64,000 nt of DNA from Mesorhizobium sp. M1B.F.Ca.ET.045.04.1.1 (GCF_003952465.1 NZ_CP034448.1:7715815-7779814), one strand, 5' to 3'. Positions 26,701 through 34,420 are shown, counted from the stretch's first letter. Translations and numbers: made by a program. Notes: generated by a model not told the origin, from the letters alone.

Positions 26701-26879
26701 AGGGACGCGCCGCCATTTCCGAGGCTTTCGTTCGCCGAAGCAGGTTGAGATTGCACAAACTGCACATTCTGCGCAAATGCGACAATATTAGAGCCTTTTC
26801 CTGTAAGGTAATTGACCGCGCCCTCAAAACCGAAAGCGCTGGCGACAAGCACCACTAAACAAAAAAGCAGCCGATTCAT
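20724..26879 (-). CDS. exported SpvB/FG-GAP/RHS-repeat protein 2 with a C-terminal deaminase-fold toxin
   Basis: 2,051 residues with the same order as RHS1: export signal, Thr/Ser/Ala linker, SpvB domain (about 150-400), FG-GAP motifs (about 450-820), YD repeats, and RHS core ending near residue 1835 (SPDDW, then DPVNKSDQNGH). The tip (about 1838-2051) has a small-residue membrane-like stretch, then GLGHAEVTG with H2008 and E2010, and ICGSCRDYL with C2034 and C2037. HAE plus CxxC about 24 residues later is the zinc and catalytic signature of the cytidine-deaminase-like superfamily used by many polymorphic toxins acting on nucleic acids or nucleotides. The substrate cannot be read from sequence. 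The DUF416 gene follows directly. Confidence 0.88.
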   Translation of the reverse strand: MNRLLFCLVVLVASAFGFEGAVNYLTGKGSNIVAFAQNVQFVQSQPASANESLGNGGASLSPASGQGTSTAPTPTSSSEQSQAAPTTGSPDAAAQVGTSPAATGDADAATTTDQATDAATSQSQTSAGTAVATTTTTTTTSGDPEAVGATKVDLPKAGGNGNLGYSVPIDAPAFRGIEPKIALNYNSSRKTRLGGLYQGWLGYAWGLDGFGVIERTSPSYGMPVYDASDIFLLDGQAMVACVSGMVSPSCSTGGTHATENESYRRIALNNTTNEWKVTDRDGTVSTFRSVGAVANLNPGAGTPAYDLAFSYRWLLTSVTDTNGNTVTYSYTCPASPVCYPASVSYNGTIITFYYETRPDLILMGNGRDISETSQRIKTVGITVSGAVRGAYKLTYDQATFSNTSRLTQVARYGTDATVAADGTITGGTSKVIAQMTYQNTDGVYATVNASITKAGFNPPRSVGDLSFDGRDEIFGDQVVKDYDRDGSAYLTRTKYIYKFNSDGTIASTIALVAPAGSNGYPNDLQPQFVSLPGRYVASKNTMDFADSAVTTSFIGDNGHPSYFVNNFILKTDAALGLTKANCSPTGYQAVCSALPTTGPLQPDIVIAADSDGDGVDTLVPNGSGYEVHGIGDFLGNGKEQPLFWSPNGTSRKGVISNGKWQPGGTSFSIACSNGDYSGGAGSCVLGDVNGDGATDVALFNGTYGNTTVWLSTGTGFKSYTGSTISGTSAVVRDFDNDGKMDLITIGGTITSQPDRIGTIRVFSLRPSSTAMTPVQFSLPASITAGTAVGDFNGDGLPDFTDYSHTFASNAGTGNPNLVKQITTELGGTVAIEYTPSSRWTNNYLPQLVHAVTKLSVGDGRGQTAVSTYQYSGGTYDPAARKFLGFASIMETKPLANGETAAPTVTTTYRQDLASYGLPSLTVWKDGAGVVRKQVADTYAVNATTKPYTVQNTATDTTVTENISLATRVERGFDAYNNITSLKDYGRTEASGDETWAERFFSPNTSAYIVSALIAERVHAGLTSSDPYVSYRHNYYDGNTDVWAVPTKGNLTQALSFTDPGLTKSISQYFAYDSYGNKLSAVDGAGDRTEWDYDATYHLYPVTERAPRYYAIGGQSADTRFVSTAVFNAVCGLPATRTDPNSLVKTFTYDAFCRPYQASQSVTGAYVKTRFENEGNPATQAFAKYTPLPNGVGEGFTRSYYDGLGRVYRVEIPGETAAGPRRIADADYDQRGNVLRTAFPRFNGDTAQWTTNSYDWSDRKIKTVFADASQTTYAHSLDNSTGTNPRLYAITETDQISATATRQSKTVSSTHGDVVQVVRDLGGLNVTETRSYDVLGRLIGVSDPGGSSWSYTYDLLGNRLSASDPDLGTWSYVYDAANRLVSQTDARGTVTALSYDQMDRLTLKTATASGGSAVTLTQNTYDEAAGGFYNIGLLTTSANPAATQSIKYDGFAKVARQDATIGTLTHTTITTRDASGQAIATQYLPVELDFGSTASPLQYTAGNKLYAATGFITSTLYEADGQTKEIDYANGSKTAFTYSPTRRWVTRVTTSKGAAVLFDDQYARDNLGRITGTTGLTASDSWTYGYDNADRLTSSNNLGDNTLDETFVYTANDNMVSRSRVGGTYVYPAASAVRPHAPTSVGANAMAYDANGNLTSDGSRTLTWDEANRLKTVALASNTVNLAYGPDGARVKKASSFATTLYPDASIEINPATPGAEVYTRYPHPDVKVVGATIFFLHRDHLASVRMVTDGSGNIAESTNYATYGERLNTGFQTQKSYIGERFDPETGLLNLNARYMDPVLGRFISPDDWDPTVLGVGTNRYAYAQNDPVNKSDQNGHTSLAEALGLGGIFGGPTVGVAGSAIAKEGKNAGEAVKATAQKIGTEATDPVYGVKSIKRSIKDGDFAGAILTAGNMVLGMAVMGGPEDEAAVASARVAGTAVSKAGLTAAERATQLAELGLTKIQRERFVTLAVTETKEGVRVISSSSRSLEASVRALLGPGEVAAKGLGHAEVTGVETARSLGLTPTGVAASRTICGSCRDYLGKDGISALSP

Positions 26880-27015
26880 CGAATCCCCCTAGCAAGTTGC
26901 TTACCGATACTCGCAATCGATTTGTGCGATATGACAAGGAATTGTCACAAACAGAGTTATCCACAGAGTTTTTGGAATTCCGGCGCAGGCCCTGCCAATT
27001 GCGGGGCAGCCAATC
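21380..27015 (-). repeat. long repeat copy 2: RHS gene 2 and its promoter
   Basis: Partner of 13430-19170. The match begins near the RHS core (about 21380) and runs through the start codon to about 27015, including the conserved upstream motif and the following CAATTGCGGGGCAGCCA segment. Diverged blocks lie at about 24550-25560 (FG-GAP region, locally AT-richer) and 23690-23900. Confidence 0.75.
26957..26969 (-). promoter_or_regulatory. conserved upstream motif of RHS gene 2
   Basis: On the - strand AACTCTGTGGATA then A, beginning 78 bases upstream of the RHS2 ATG. It is the same element as at 19092-19104 and, in its 13-base core, at 9769-9781. The + strand reads TTATCCACA at 26957-26965. 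Confidence 0.4.
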
Positions 27016-27147
27016 AAAAAAAGGGGGGCGAAGGCGCTTCGGACGCGCCACCAGCAAGCGGGTTGCGGGCGGATGACTATCTTCTTTCCAGCTAATGCGC
27101 CGTCTGACCCTCCGTTCCCGAAAGTACGGACTTCTTGATCACGTGGC

Positions 27148-27389
27148 GTGACGAACAGCTTATGCCGGGGACGCGATCCCTTGGGGCGGTACTATACACC
27201 TGGCATCAGTCAGGTTTTCGTGAGCCTCCTCGATCGTCGGCATGCCAATTCGATTCTGGATTTGGGTTCCGGAGGAGGCTCGCTGACCGTAGCCGCCGCT
27301 CAACGTTGGACGGACGCGAGTACAGATGGTGGACTTGGATTTCGGCGCTGAAGAGCACGTTCGGGCTGGCATGGCCTCGGCAGGCCCAC
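27148..27389 (+). pseudogene. truncated DNA methyltransferase fragment
   Basis: A short frame from GTG 27148 encodes GRYYTPGISQVFVSLLDR and then SILDLGSGGGSLTVAAA. The latter is a SAM-binding motif I preceded by the YYTP block typical of N6-adenine DNA methyltransferases of the Eco57I or type I HsdM style. A frameshift near 27320 leads to MVDLDFGAEEH, a plausible motif II. The sequence then runs into an IS6-type remnant and no catalytic NPPF/Y motif remains. Non-functional fragment. Confidence 0.55.
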
Positions 27390-27391
27390 CT

Positions 27392-27613
27392 AGTCTAAGT
27401 CTAGCATGGATTGAACGCGGCGCTTGATACGCCCGTGATCCTGTTCGATCCGATTGTCATCAAGCATGAATAGACGCGACGCCAATACGCGTTCCGCTGC
27501 ACGGATCGATCGACTACCGTCCACCTAACGGGATTGGGGTGTCGGGAGCACGCATGGCGGGCAGGCTGAAAATGGCGGGGCACTGTCCCATTTCCAAGTT
27601 TGCGACAGAGCCC
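27392..27613 (-). mobile_element. internally deleted IS6-family insertion sequence remnant
   Basis: The right edge (27613 leftwards, - strand) reads GGGCTCTGTCGCAAACTTGG, an IS6-family-like terminal inverted repeat, followed by the start of an ORF. Near the left edge the - strand encodes DDNRIEQDHGRIKRRVQSM and ends LDLD-stop at 27390-27392, matching the C-terminal NIIEQDHRRIKRRV region of IS6 transposases. Most of the transposase, including its DDE core, is missing. The family call is from motif recall. Confidence 0.6.
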
Positions 27614-27633
27614 TCTTAAGAAGCTTTGTGGTC

Positions 27634-28422
27634 TCAAGCAGTGAGAAAGCTGAAAATCTCTGTAAGCTGTCCTTTGAGCATGGCCCCGCCGGGATGAACG
27701 AGGCAGCCCCGCTGCCTGGCCTCGCACAGCAGGGCCGTCTCCGCGGGCGACATGATCACCTCCGCGACCAGCATTTCGGGCTCAAGCAGTCGGGGATCGA
27801 TCGGCAAGGGATCGTCGTCGCGCAAGCCGAGTGACGTACCATTGATGACGATATCGTGTGCCTTGGGCGTTCCGACGGTGGCAAACGACGCTGTAGGAAA
27901 TCGCTCTTGCAGGCGGCTGACGAGTTCCTGGGACTTCGGCTGCGAACGGTTGACGACAGTCAATCGTGAAACGCCAGCCTCAACCAATGCAAAAGCAATG
28001 GCGGAAGCGGCGCCCCCAGCGCCTGCCAGGAACACGGCCTTGCCGTTTGGGTCGAAGCCGCCATCGCGAAGGCCCCGCACGAAGCCAACGCCGTCGAGGA
28101 GTTCGCCGGTCAGGCTCCCGTCCCGTTCCCGCCGTACAACGTTGACCGCTCCGGCGACGCGGGCCCTCTCCGTGAGCGTATCGCAGAGCGCGGGAACCGC
28201 CGTCTTGTGAGGGATGGTCACAAGCGTACCCCCCCAGTTGTTGAACGCGCGCAGGGCGTCTAACGCCTTGGCGATCCCGTCGCCGGGAGCGACCTCGATC
28301 GGTACGACCACCCCGTCGTAACACCGTTCCTTGAAAAGAGCGTTCAGCGCCTGCGGCGTCCTGACGTGGTGAACAGGCTGGGCGAGAATGGAAAAGACTT
28401 TCGTGCGCCCGCTGATCGTCAT
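27634..28422 (-). CDS. shikimate dehydrogenase-like (AroE family) oxidoreductase
   Basis: 262 residues, AroE fold. The N-terminal substrate domain has VTIPHKTAV with the catalytic Lys; the C-terminal Rossmann domain has GAGGAASAIAFAL and VINGTSLGL. The usual HSxSP substrate motif is replaced by HHVRTP, losing both conserved serines that bind the shikimate carboxylate. It may therefore act on another cyclic polyol, quinate-like compound or amino acid analogue. It is the last gene of the - strand catabolic cluster, 44 bases after an SDR gene, so a degradative role is more likely than aromatic biosynthesis. Confidence 0.8.
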   Translation of the reverse strand: MTISGRTKVFSILAQPVHHVRTPQALNALFKERCYDGVVVPIEVAPGDGIAKALDALRAFNNWGGTLVTIPHKTAVPALCDTLTERARVAGAVNVVRRERDGSLTGELLDGVGFVRGLRDGGFDPNGKAVFLAGAGGAASAIAFALVEAGVSRLTVVNRSQPKSQELVSRLQERFPTASFATVGTPKAHDIVINGTSLGLRDDDPLPIDPRLLEPEMLVAEVIMSPAETALLCEARQRGCLVHPGGAMLKGQLTEIFSFLTA

Positions 28423-28466
28423 TACACGCTCCTTGAAGTTATTTTTGTCAATTGCGGGTTGGCGGA

Positions 28467-29276
28467 TCAGGTCATCAGTAGTCCGCCCGCGACATCAATC
28501 GTCTGCCCTGTTATGAAGCTGGATTCTGGAGACGAAAGATAGAGTGCGAGATCGGCGACTTCCTCCGGTTTGCCAAGGCGCCCCATCGGAGTCATGGTGA
28601 CCTGCGCATCGTTCACTTCTTTTTGGACCGCCATCACCATCGGCGTCTCGATTCGGCCCGGCGCGATCGCGTTTACGCGGATTCCATAGGGAGCAAGCTC
28701 GGCGGCAAGGTGTTTGGTGAACCCCAGGATGGCGGATTTGGTCGCTGCGTAATGGCAGGCAACGATCGGCATATGTGTCTTGCCCGCCACGGAGGACATG
28801 TTGACGATCCACCCAGCACCTGCGGCGCGCATCGCTGGGGATAGCGCCCGAATGGTGTTAAAGCATCCCGTCAGGTTGACGGACAGGACACGAGCCCACT
28901 CGACCGGATCCATCTCCCACACCTTGTGGGCGACGCCATTATGTTTGGGCGAAATGCCTGCATTGTTGATCACTGTGTCGAACGAGCCGCCGATATTCGC
29001 GACAGCCTTCTTGAGTTCACGGTCAAGTGCATCGAAATCCGATACGTCAACCTTAATCGCGAAAGCAGATCCCCGGTTCGAAGCCTGGATGATCCCGACT
29101 GTTTCAGCGATGTCATCATCATTCATGTCGGCGACACCCACGTTGGCGCCGCGCTCTGCGAAGCCGAGTGCGATCGCGCGCCCGATGCCTCTCCCGGCTC
29201 CCGTCACGAGGACGCGCCGGCCAAAATGGCTCTGCCGTCGCGCGATTTCGACGGGATTGATTTCAACGATGGGCAT
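28467..29276 (-). CDS. short-chain dehydrogenase/reductase (SDR) A
   Basis: 269 residues, classical SDR. The nucleotide motif VTGAGRGIGRAIALGF is near residue 24, Asp follows beta-2 (VADMND, suggesting NAD), then NNAG, Ser in NMSSVAG, and Tyr/Lys in HYAATKSA. The C-terminal GQTIDVAGG motif is typical of FabG-like members. It has an about 15-residue N-terminal extension before the first strand. It is one of three SDRs in the cluster, and the three are not close copies of one another. The substrate is not deducible. Confidence 0.88.
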   Translation of the reverse strand: MPIVEINPVEIARRQSHFGRRVLVTGAGRGIGRAIALGFAERGANVGVADMNDDDIAETVGIIQASNRGSAFAIKVDVSDFDALDRELKKAVANIGGSFDTVINNAGISPKHNGVAHKVWEMDPVEWARVLSVNLTGCFNTIRALSPAMRAAGAGWIVNMSSVAGKTHMPIVACHYAATKSAILGFTKHLAAELAPYGIRVNAIAPGRIETPMVMAVQKEVNDAQVTMTPMGRLGKPEEVADLALYLSSPESSFITGQTIDVAGGLLMT

Positions 29277-29397
29277 TCAGATCTCCCTATTCCGGAAGGT
29301 GTTCGAACTGTCGCAAAGTCTCCGGGCACGCACGCGCCGAGTGTCTTTTGGATCGGACAAGACCTTGTCATGCCCCCTGATCACAGTGGCTCGTTCT

Positions 29398-30681
29398 CTA
29401 CACAAGCAGGCTCATAGGCTCTTCGATCGCCGCCTTGATCGCGCCGAGAAGCCGAGCCCCCAGAGCGCCATCCACGGCTCTGTGGTCTATCGACAACGTC
29501 AAGGTCATGAGCGTTGCGAAGGCCAGTTCGCCATTGCGTTCCACGGGCCGGCGTTCACCCGCGCCGACGGCCAATATGGCGCCCTGCGGCGGGTTGACGA
29601 TCGCTGAGAAAGACTTGATCCCATACATGCCCAGATTGGAGATGGAAAAGCCGCCACCCTGAAATTCCTCGGGCTTCAGGCGGCTGTCGCGAGCACGGGC
29701 AGCGAGCGATTTCATTTCGGCGGAAATCCTGCCGAGGCTCTTCTCGTCGGCCTTGCGGATGATCGGGGTGATCAGGCCACCATCCGTCGCGACAGCCACG
29801 GAGATGTCGACATCCGAAAGCCTAAGCATGGCCTGGTCTGTCCATATCGCATTCGCATCCGGGACTTTGCGAAGGGCGACGGCAGCAGCCTTGATGGCGA
29901 AGTCGTTGACCGAAATGCGCTCTACAGCCTCCCGAGTCTCGTTGATGCGTGAGCGCAGAGCGAGAAGCGCGTCGATGTCGCAATCCAGGTTGAGATAGAA
30001 GTGCGGCACCGTCGTCTTCGCCTCCACCAGCCGGCGGGCGATCGTGCGGCGCATCGAACTATGGGGAATCGACTCGTACTCGCCGATGCCAACTTGTATG
30101 CCGTTAGAGGGCTGCGGCGGTGCGGGTGGGATTTCTCTCGCCTCCGGCGCTGCCTGGAGACGCGTGGCAGCGGACGTAGCGGCGCGTTCGATGTCGATGC
30201 TAACGATGCGGCCCCTTGGTCCGCTGCCGGAGATCCGGTCGAGCGATATTCCCTGCGCCGTCGCCAGCCTTCGTGCCAACGGCGAAGCCTTGCGTCGCGC
30301 ACCCGCATCCAGCGTCGTCGTGCTCGTATCGCCGACGGATTCCGGTGCGGCGGCTGTAGCCGGTTCTGTTTCAGCCGGCTTTGCAGTGGCTGGTGAAGTA
30401 GCAGGCCCCGTTCTCGGCAATGCGATGGCCGCAGCATCCTCGCGCTCGCCAAGCAGGACGGCGATGATCTGGTTCACTTCCGCCCTGGCGCCGTTCTTGA
30501 CCAGCAGCTTGCCGATGCGGCCGTCGCACACCGCTTCTATCTCCATCGTCGCCTTGTCGGTCTCGATTTCCGCGATGAGCTCACCTTTTGCGACGATATC
30601 GCCTTCGGCTTTCAGCCAACGAGCGATGACCGCGTCTGTCATTCCTGCCGAAAGCGCAGGCAGCACGATTTCGATTGGCAT
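29398..30681 (-). CDS. dihydrolipoamide acyltransferase (E2) of a 2-oxoacid or acetoin dehydrogenase complex
   Basis: 427 residues. One lipoyl domain (about 1-80; lipoyl Lys in EIETDKATMEIE), an Ala/Pro/Thr-rich hinge, a peripheral subunit-binding domain (ASPLARRLATAQGI, then GSGPRGRI, about 135-170), and the catalytic acyltransferase domain with the active-site DHRAVDG near residue 397. It accepts the acyl group from the E1 encoded just upstream. It starts 17 bases after the E1 stop. No E3 (lipoamide dehydrogenase) gene is visible in the window, so a chromosomal E3 is presumably shared. Confidence 0.92.
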   Translation of the reverse strand: MPIEIVLPALSAGMTDAVIARWLKAEGDIVAKGELIAEIETDKATMEIEAVCDGRIGKLLVKNGARAEVNQIIAVLLGEREDAAAIALPRTGPATSPATAKPAETEPATAAAPESVGDTSTTTLDAGARRKASPLARRLATAQGISLDRISGSGPRGRIVSIDIERAATSAATRLQAAPEAREIPPAPPQPSNGIQVGIGEYESIPHSSMRRTIARRLVEAKTTVPHFYLNLDCDIDALLALRSRINETREAVERISVNDFAIKAAAVALRKVPDANAIWTDQAMLRLSDVDISVAVATDGGLITPIIRKADEKSLGRISAEMKSLAARARDSRLKPEEFQGGGFSISNLGMYGIKSFSAIVNPPQGAILAVGAGERRPVERNGELAFATLMTLTLSIDHRAVDGALGARLLGAIKAAIEEPMSLLV

Positions 30682-30698
30682 CTTTGTCTTCCCTTGTC

Positions 30699-32888
30699 TC
30701 AGGCTTCGACTGCTAGGCCCTGGTTTGCCATAGCGGCGCGCAAACCCGACTCGATGTCGCGCGGACGGGCGGCAGCGGCCGCCTCGAGCACCTTGGAAAT
30801 CGAAGGAGATGCCTCGGCGCCGTGGACGCGCGCGATCGGCTGGTCGAGCCAGTCGAAGCAGCGGCGCTGCAGTTCATCGGCGAGCCAACTGCCATAAGAG
30901 GTGCCGGAGGCGCCCTGCTCGACAATCAACACGTTGCCGGTCTTGCGGACTGACGCTTCCACGGTTTGCCAGTCGAGGCCGGCACGGTCGAGTGAGCGCA
31001 AGTCTATGACTTCAGCGTCGATGCCGAGTTCCTCGACCACCGCCATCGTCTTGGCCACCATGGCGAGATAGGTCAGGACCGAGACCTTCGATCCCGTCCG
31101 CACGACTTTCGCCTTGCCTAGCGGAATGAAGTAGTCGAGATCGTCGGCGGGCGCTGGTCCCTTCGATGCGTACAGATCGACATGTTCCAGCACCAGGACC
31201 GGATCGCGACAAAGCAGCGCCGAGTTCATGAGGCCGACATAGTCGAACGGTGTGGACGGCGCGACGATGCGCCAGCCCGGAGCCGTCGCGAAAATGCCGG
31301 CAGGATCCATGGAATGCTGTGAGCCGTAGCCTGTGCCCATCGCCACCTTGGTTCGCAGCACGACCGGCATGTCGCTGTCGCCGCCGAACATATGGCGTGC
31401 CTTGCCGATCTGGTTGAACACTTGGTCGGCCGCCACCCACATGAAATCCGGATACATGAATTCGACGACCGGCAAAACGCGCCCGTCGGCCGCCATGCCG
31501 CCGGCGAGACCGGTGAATGCATTTTCCGAGATCGGCGTGCCGAGGATGCGATCCGGGAACTCGGCCGAAAGGCCACGCGTTGCGCCGTTCGTACCGCCCT
31601 TCAGCCGGTGGACATCCTCGCCGAGGACTACGATGCGGTCGTCCGTCTTCATACGCTGCGCCATGACGTCGGCGACCGCATCGATGAAACGTCCGTCGTC
31701 CACGACCTTGCCGGAGAAGCTCTCCAGTTCCTCAAAGCGCGCGCCGTCGAATTCCGAAAGATCGCCGCGCAGGCCGAAGTCCCGGAAACCCTCCTCCGGC
31801 CACAGGGACGGAACGATGCGGCGCTTACCGTCGTGCATCTCGATCAATTCACCGGCGACGTCGTTCATCAGGCTGACGCAGCGGTCCCGCAGCCCCTTGA
31901 CTGCATCCTCGCCGATGGCCTGGCGCTCCTGCAGTTCTTTCGCCATGGCGTGGATCGGATCGCGCCCGCGCCATTCCGCCTCTTCCTCCTTTGAACGGTA
32001 GCCGAAGGCGCTTCCGGGCAGCGGACCGTTTTGGTGGAAATAGCGGTAGACATCGGCCTCGATGATCGTCGGCCCGCCGCCGTCGCGCATGATGGCATTC
32101 GCCTCCTGACAGGCGAGATGGACGGCCAGCACGTCCATTCCGTCGACCTTGAAAGACGGAATGCCGAAGGCTAAGCCGCGCGAGGAAAGGCGGGGCTCGG
32201 CAGTCACTTCCTCGACGTGGGTAGACACCGCGTAGCGATTGTTTTCGATGAAGAAGCAGATCGGCAGCTTCCAGGCCGCCGCGAGGTTCATGGTCTCCAG
32301 GACAGAGCCGATATTCGTCGCTCCGTCACCGAAATAGGTATAGACGACGTCGCCCTTGCCGGCCCGTTTATGCGCCCAGGCTGCACCGGCCGCCATGGGA
32401 ACGCCGCCGCCGACGATAGCGTTGGTGCCGAGATTGCCGGATTCGGCCCAGCGCAGGTGCATGGAGCCGCCACGGCCGCGGCAGAAGCCCTGCGCCAGGC
32501 CGAGGATTTCCGCAAGGGTGCGCTGCGCCAGGGCGCGGATTTCTGTGCCGAACTCGTTCTTCGGATCGATACCTTCCTTTGCGACGTAGCTCAGGGCTTT
32601 GGCCAGGAATTGGTGATGGGCGCGATGTGAACCGTTGATCTGGTCCGAAGGCCGCATGGAAACCGCGGAACCCACAGCGCCGCCTTCCTGGCCGATCGCG
32701 GAATGGGCGGGACCATGGACGAGCCCCTGCCCTGCCAGTTCCAGCACCTTCTCCTCGAACGCCCGGATGAGGTGCAGCTGCGCCAGCATCGTGCCGCCTA
32801 GCCCGGCGTCGAACGCTGCGCGTTCGGCGGCGGTTGGCCGAACTTCTCGCCAGGAGCTTTTCGGAAGGAGGTCGTCATAGTCGGGCAT
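30699..32888 (-). CDS. fused E1 alpha-beta subunit of a TPP-dependent 2-oxoacid or acetoin-type dehydrogenase
   Basis: 729 residues: an N-terminal alpha half (about 1-370) with the thiamine diphosphate motif GDGATN, then ENNRYAVST, and a C-terminal beta half (about 390-729) with VLGEDV, PISENAFTG, MGTGYGSQHSMDP and a transketolase C-like end. Most complexes encode the two halves separately; here they form one chain. The start ATG 32888 has CCGGAGA upstream; longer in-frame starts fall inside the neighbouring SDR gene. Acetoin or branched-chain 2-oxoacid substrates are both possible. Confidence 0.92.
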   Translation of the reverse strand: MPDYDDLLPKSSWREVRPTAAERAAFDAGLGGTMLAQLHLIRAFEEKVLELAGQGLVHGPAHSAIGQEGGAVGSAVSMRPSDQINGSHRAHHQFLAKALSYVAKEGIDPKNEFGTEIRALAQRTLAEILGLAQGFCRGRGGSMHLRWAESGNLGTNAIVGGGVPMAAGAAWAHKRAGKGDVVYTYFGDGATNIGSVLETMNLAAAWKLPICFFIENNRYAVSTHVEEVTAEPRLSSRGLAFGIPSFKVDGMDVLAVHLACQEANAIMRDGGGPTIIEADVYRYFHQNGPLPGSAFGYRSKEEEAEWRGRDPIHAMAKELQERQAIGEDAVKGLRDRCVSLMNDVAGELIEMHDGKRRIVPSLWPEEGFRDFGLRGDLSEFDGARFEELESFSGKVVDDGRFIDAVADVMAQRMKTDDRIVVLGEDVHRLKGGTNGATRGLSAEFPDRILGTPISENAFTGLAGGMAADGRVLPVVEFMYPDFMWVAADQVFNQIGKARHMFGGDSDMPVVLRTKVAMGTGYGSQHSMDPAGIFATAPGWRIVAPSTPFDYVGLMNSALLCRDPVLVLEHVDLYASKGPAPADDLDYFIPLGKAKVVRTGSKVSVLTYLAMVAKTMAVVEELGIDAEVIDLRSLDRAGLDWQTVEASVRKTGNVLIVEQGASGTSYGSWLADELQRRCFDWLDQPIARVHGAEASPSISKVLEAAAAARPRDIESGLRAAMANQGLAVEA

Positions 32889-32905
32889 TGTTTGTCTCCG
32901 GAGGA

Positions 32906-33661
32906 TCAGGCCGCAAGGAAGCCGCCGTCGACCGGCAGGATCGTGCCGGTGATGTAGCTTGCCATGGATGATGCCAGGAAAATTACAGGATCGACGACTT
33001 CGGCCGTCTCGCCGATGCGGTTCATCATCACCCTGTTCATGAACCAGTCGGCACCACCTTGGCGGCTGAGCTGGGCCAGCGCCATCTCGCTCATCATGAT
33101 GCCGGGGGCTACCGCGTTGACGCGGACGCCGTGCGGCGCGAGATCGCGGGCCATGACCTGGGTAAGCGAGCGGATGGCGCCTTTCGAGACGACATAGCCG
33201 GCTGTGGAGCCACCGGACACGAAGCCTGCGACCGAGCAGAGATGCACCACATTGCCCTGCCGGGCTGCCAGCGCCGGTACAAGTGCATGCGATACGTTGA
33301 ACACGCCGTCCAGATTGACGCCGATCACCCGGTCCCACACATCGACCGCTTCCGGCTGGTCGAACGAAGCACGGCCGGCGACGCCCGCATTGTTGACCAG
33401 GACGTCGAGACCGCCGAAGCGAGAGAGTATGCCCTGTGCGAAACTGCCCACGGCATGGCGATCCGTCACGTCGAGCGTGTGGCCCTCGGCCTTCAACCCG
33501 CCGGCCGCGATCGTCGCGGCCTGGGTGTTGGCTGCGACACCATCCACATCGGCAAGGATGACCATTGCGCCCTGCGCCGCCATCCCGGCGGCGATCGCAG
33601 CGCCAAGGCCACGGGCAGCGCCGGTCACGATTGCAAGCTTGCCTTCAAGAAGTCCTGTCAT
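32906..33661 (-). CDS. short-chain dehydrogenase/reductase (SDR) B
   Basis: 251 residues. VTGAARGLGAAIAAGM near residue 13, Asp in LADVDG (NAD preference), NNAG, Ser in LCSVAG, and Tyr/Lys in GYVVSKGA, followed by GTILPVDGG. It is a FabG-like oxidoreductase of unknown substrate. It lies 17 bases before the E1 gene and 11 bases after SDR C, tight operon spacing. Confidence 0.88.
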   Translation of the reverse strand: MTGLLEGKLAIVTGAARGLGAAIAAGMAAQGAMVILADVDGVAANTQAATIAAGGLKAEGHTLDVTDRHAVGSFAQGILSRFGGLDVLVNNAGVAGRASFDQPEAVDVWDRVIGVNLDGVFNVSHALVPALAARQGNVVHLCSVAGFVSGGSTAGYVVSKGAIRSLTQVMARDLAPHGVRVNAVAPGIMMSEMALAQLSRQGGADWFMNRVMMNRIGETAEVVDPVIFLASSMASYITGTILPVDGGFLAA

Positions 33662-33672
33662 TGTGCGCGTCC

Positions 33673-34410
33673 TCAGGCCATGTAGATTCCGCCGTTCACC
33701 TGGATCGTCTCACCGGTGATGAAGCTTGCGGCAGGGGAGCAGAGGAAAGCGATGACCGAAGCGATTTCGGACGGCCTTCCTAATCGGCTTAACGGCGTCT
33801 GGGAAATGCTCTCGTCCGTGCGCGTTTTCAGGAGTTCGCCGGTCATCGGCGTCTCGATGATGCCCGGGGCCACGCCGTTGACGCGAATTTTCGGAGCCAG
33901 TTCGCGAGACAAGGCACGCGTCATCGACACCATCGCACCCTTGGTCGCGCTGTAGTGAACGTTGGTATAGGCTCCCCGATAGGCGGCAAGCGAGGCAATC
34001 GTGACGATGCAGGCGCCGTCTTTCAGCGCGGGCAACGCACGCTTGCAGAGATAGAAGACGCCATCGAGATTGATCGATATGGTGCGGTGCCAGTCCGCGT
34101 CCGACATGTCTACGAAAGGTCTCGCCTGATATATGCCGGCCGACGGAACCAGGAAGTCGATGCCTCCGAATTTGCGAGTCGCGAGTTCGACTGTCTTTTC
34201 GGCATCCTCGGCGCTCGATGCATCCGCCTTGAGGGTCGCGATCCGGCTACCGTCTCCGAGCGATCCGGCAAAGCCTTCCAATGCTGCCTCGTCCAGATCC
34301 GTCAGCACCAGATTGGCGCCGGACGAACGGTAGAGTTCCGCAGTCGCGCGGCCAATGCCGCCATTCGCGCCCGTGACCACAAGCGTCCGGTTTTCAAAAT
34401 CGAAAGTCAT
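33673..34410 (-). CDS. short-chain dehydrogenase/reductase (SDR) C
   Basis: 245 residues from ATG 34410; an in-frame start 45 bases upstream would overlap the VOC gene and is not preferred. Motifs: VTGANGGIGRATAELY, TDLDE (NAD-type Asp), PSAG in place of NNAG, Ser in IASLAA, Tyr/Lys in HYSATKGA, and GETIQVNGG near the end. The NNAG to PSAG change is unusual but retains the Ala-Gly. It is part of the same - strand transcription unit. Confidence 0.87.
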   Translation of the reverse strand: MTFDFENRTLVVTGANGGIGRATAELYRSSGANLVLTDLDEAALEGFAGSLGDGSRIATLKADASSAEDAEKTVELATRKFGGIDFLVPSAGIYQARPFVDMSDADWHRTISINLDGVFYLCKRALPALKDGACIVTIASLAAYRGAYTNVHYSATKGAMVSMTRALSRELAPKIRVNGVAPGIIETPMTGELLKTRTDESISQTPLSRLGRPSEIASVIAFLCSPAASFITGETIQVNGGIYMA

Positions 34411-34420
34411 GGCTTCTGTC

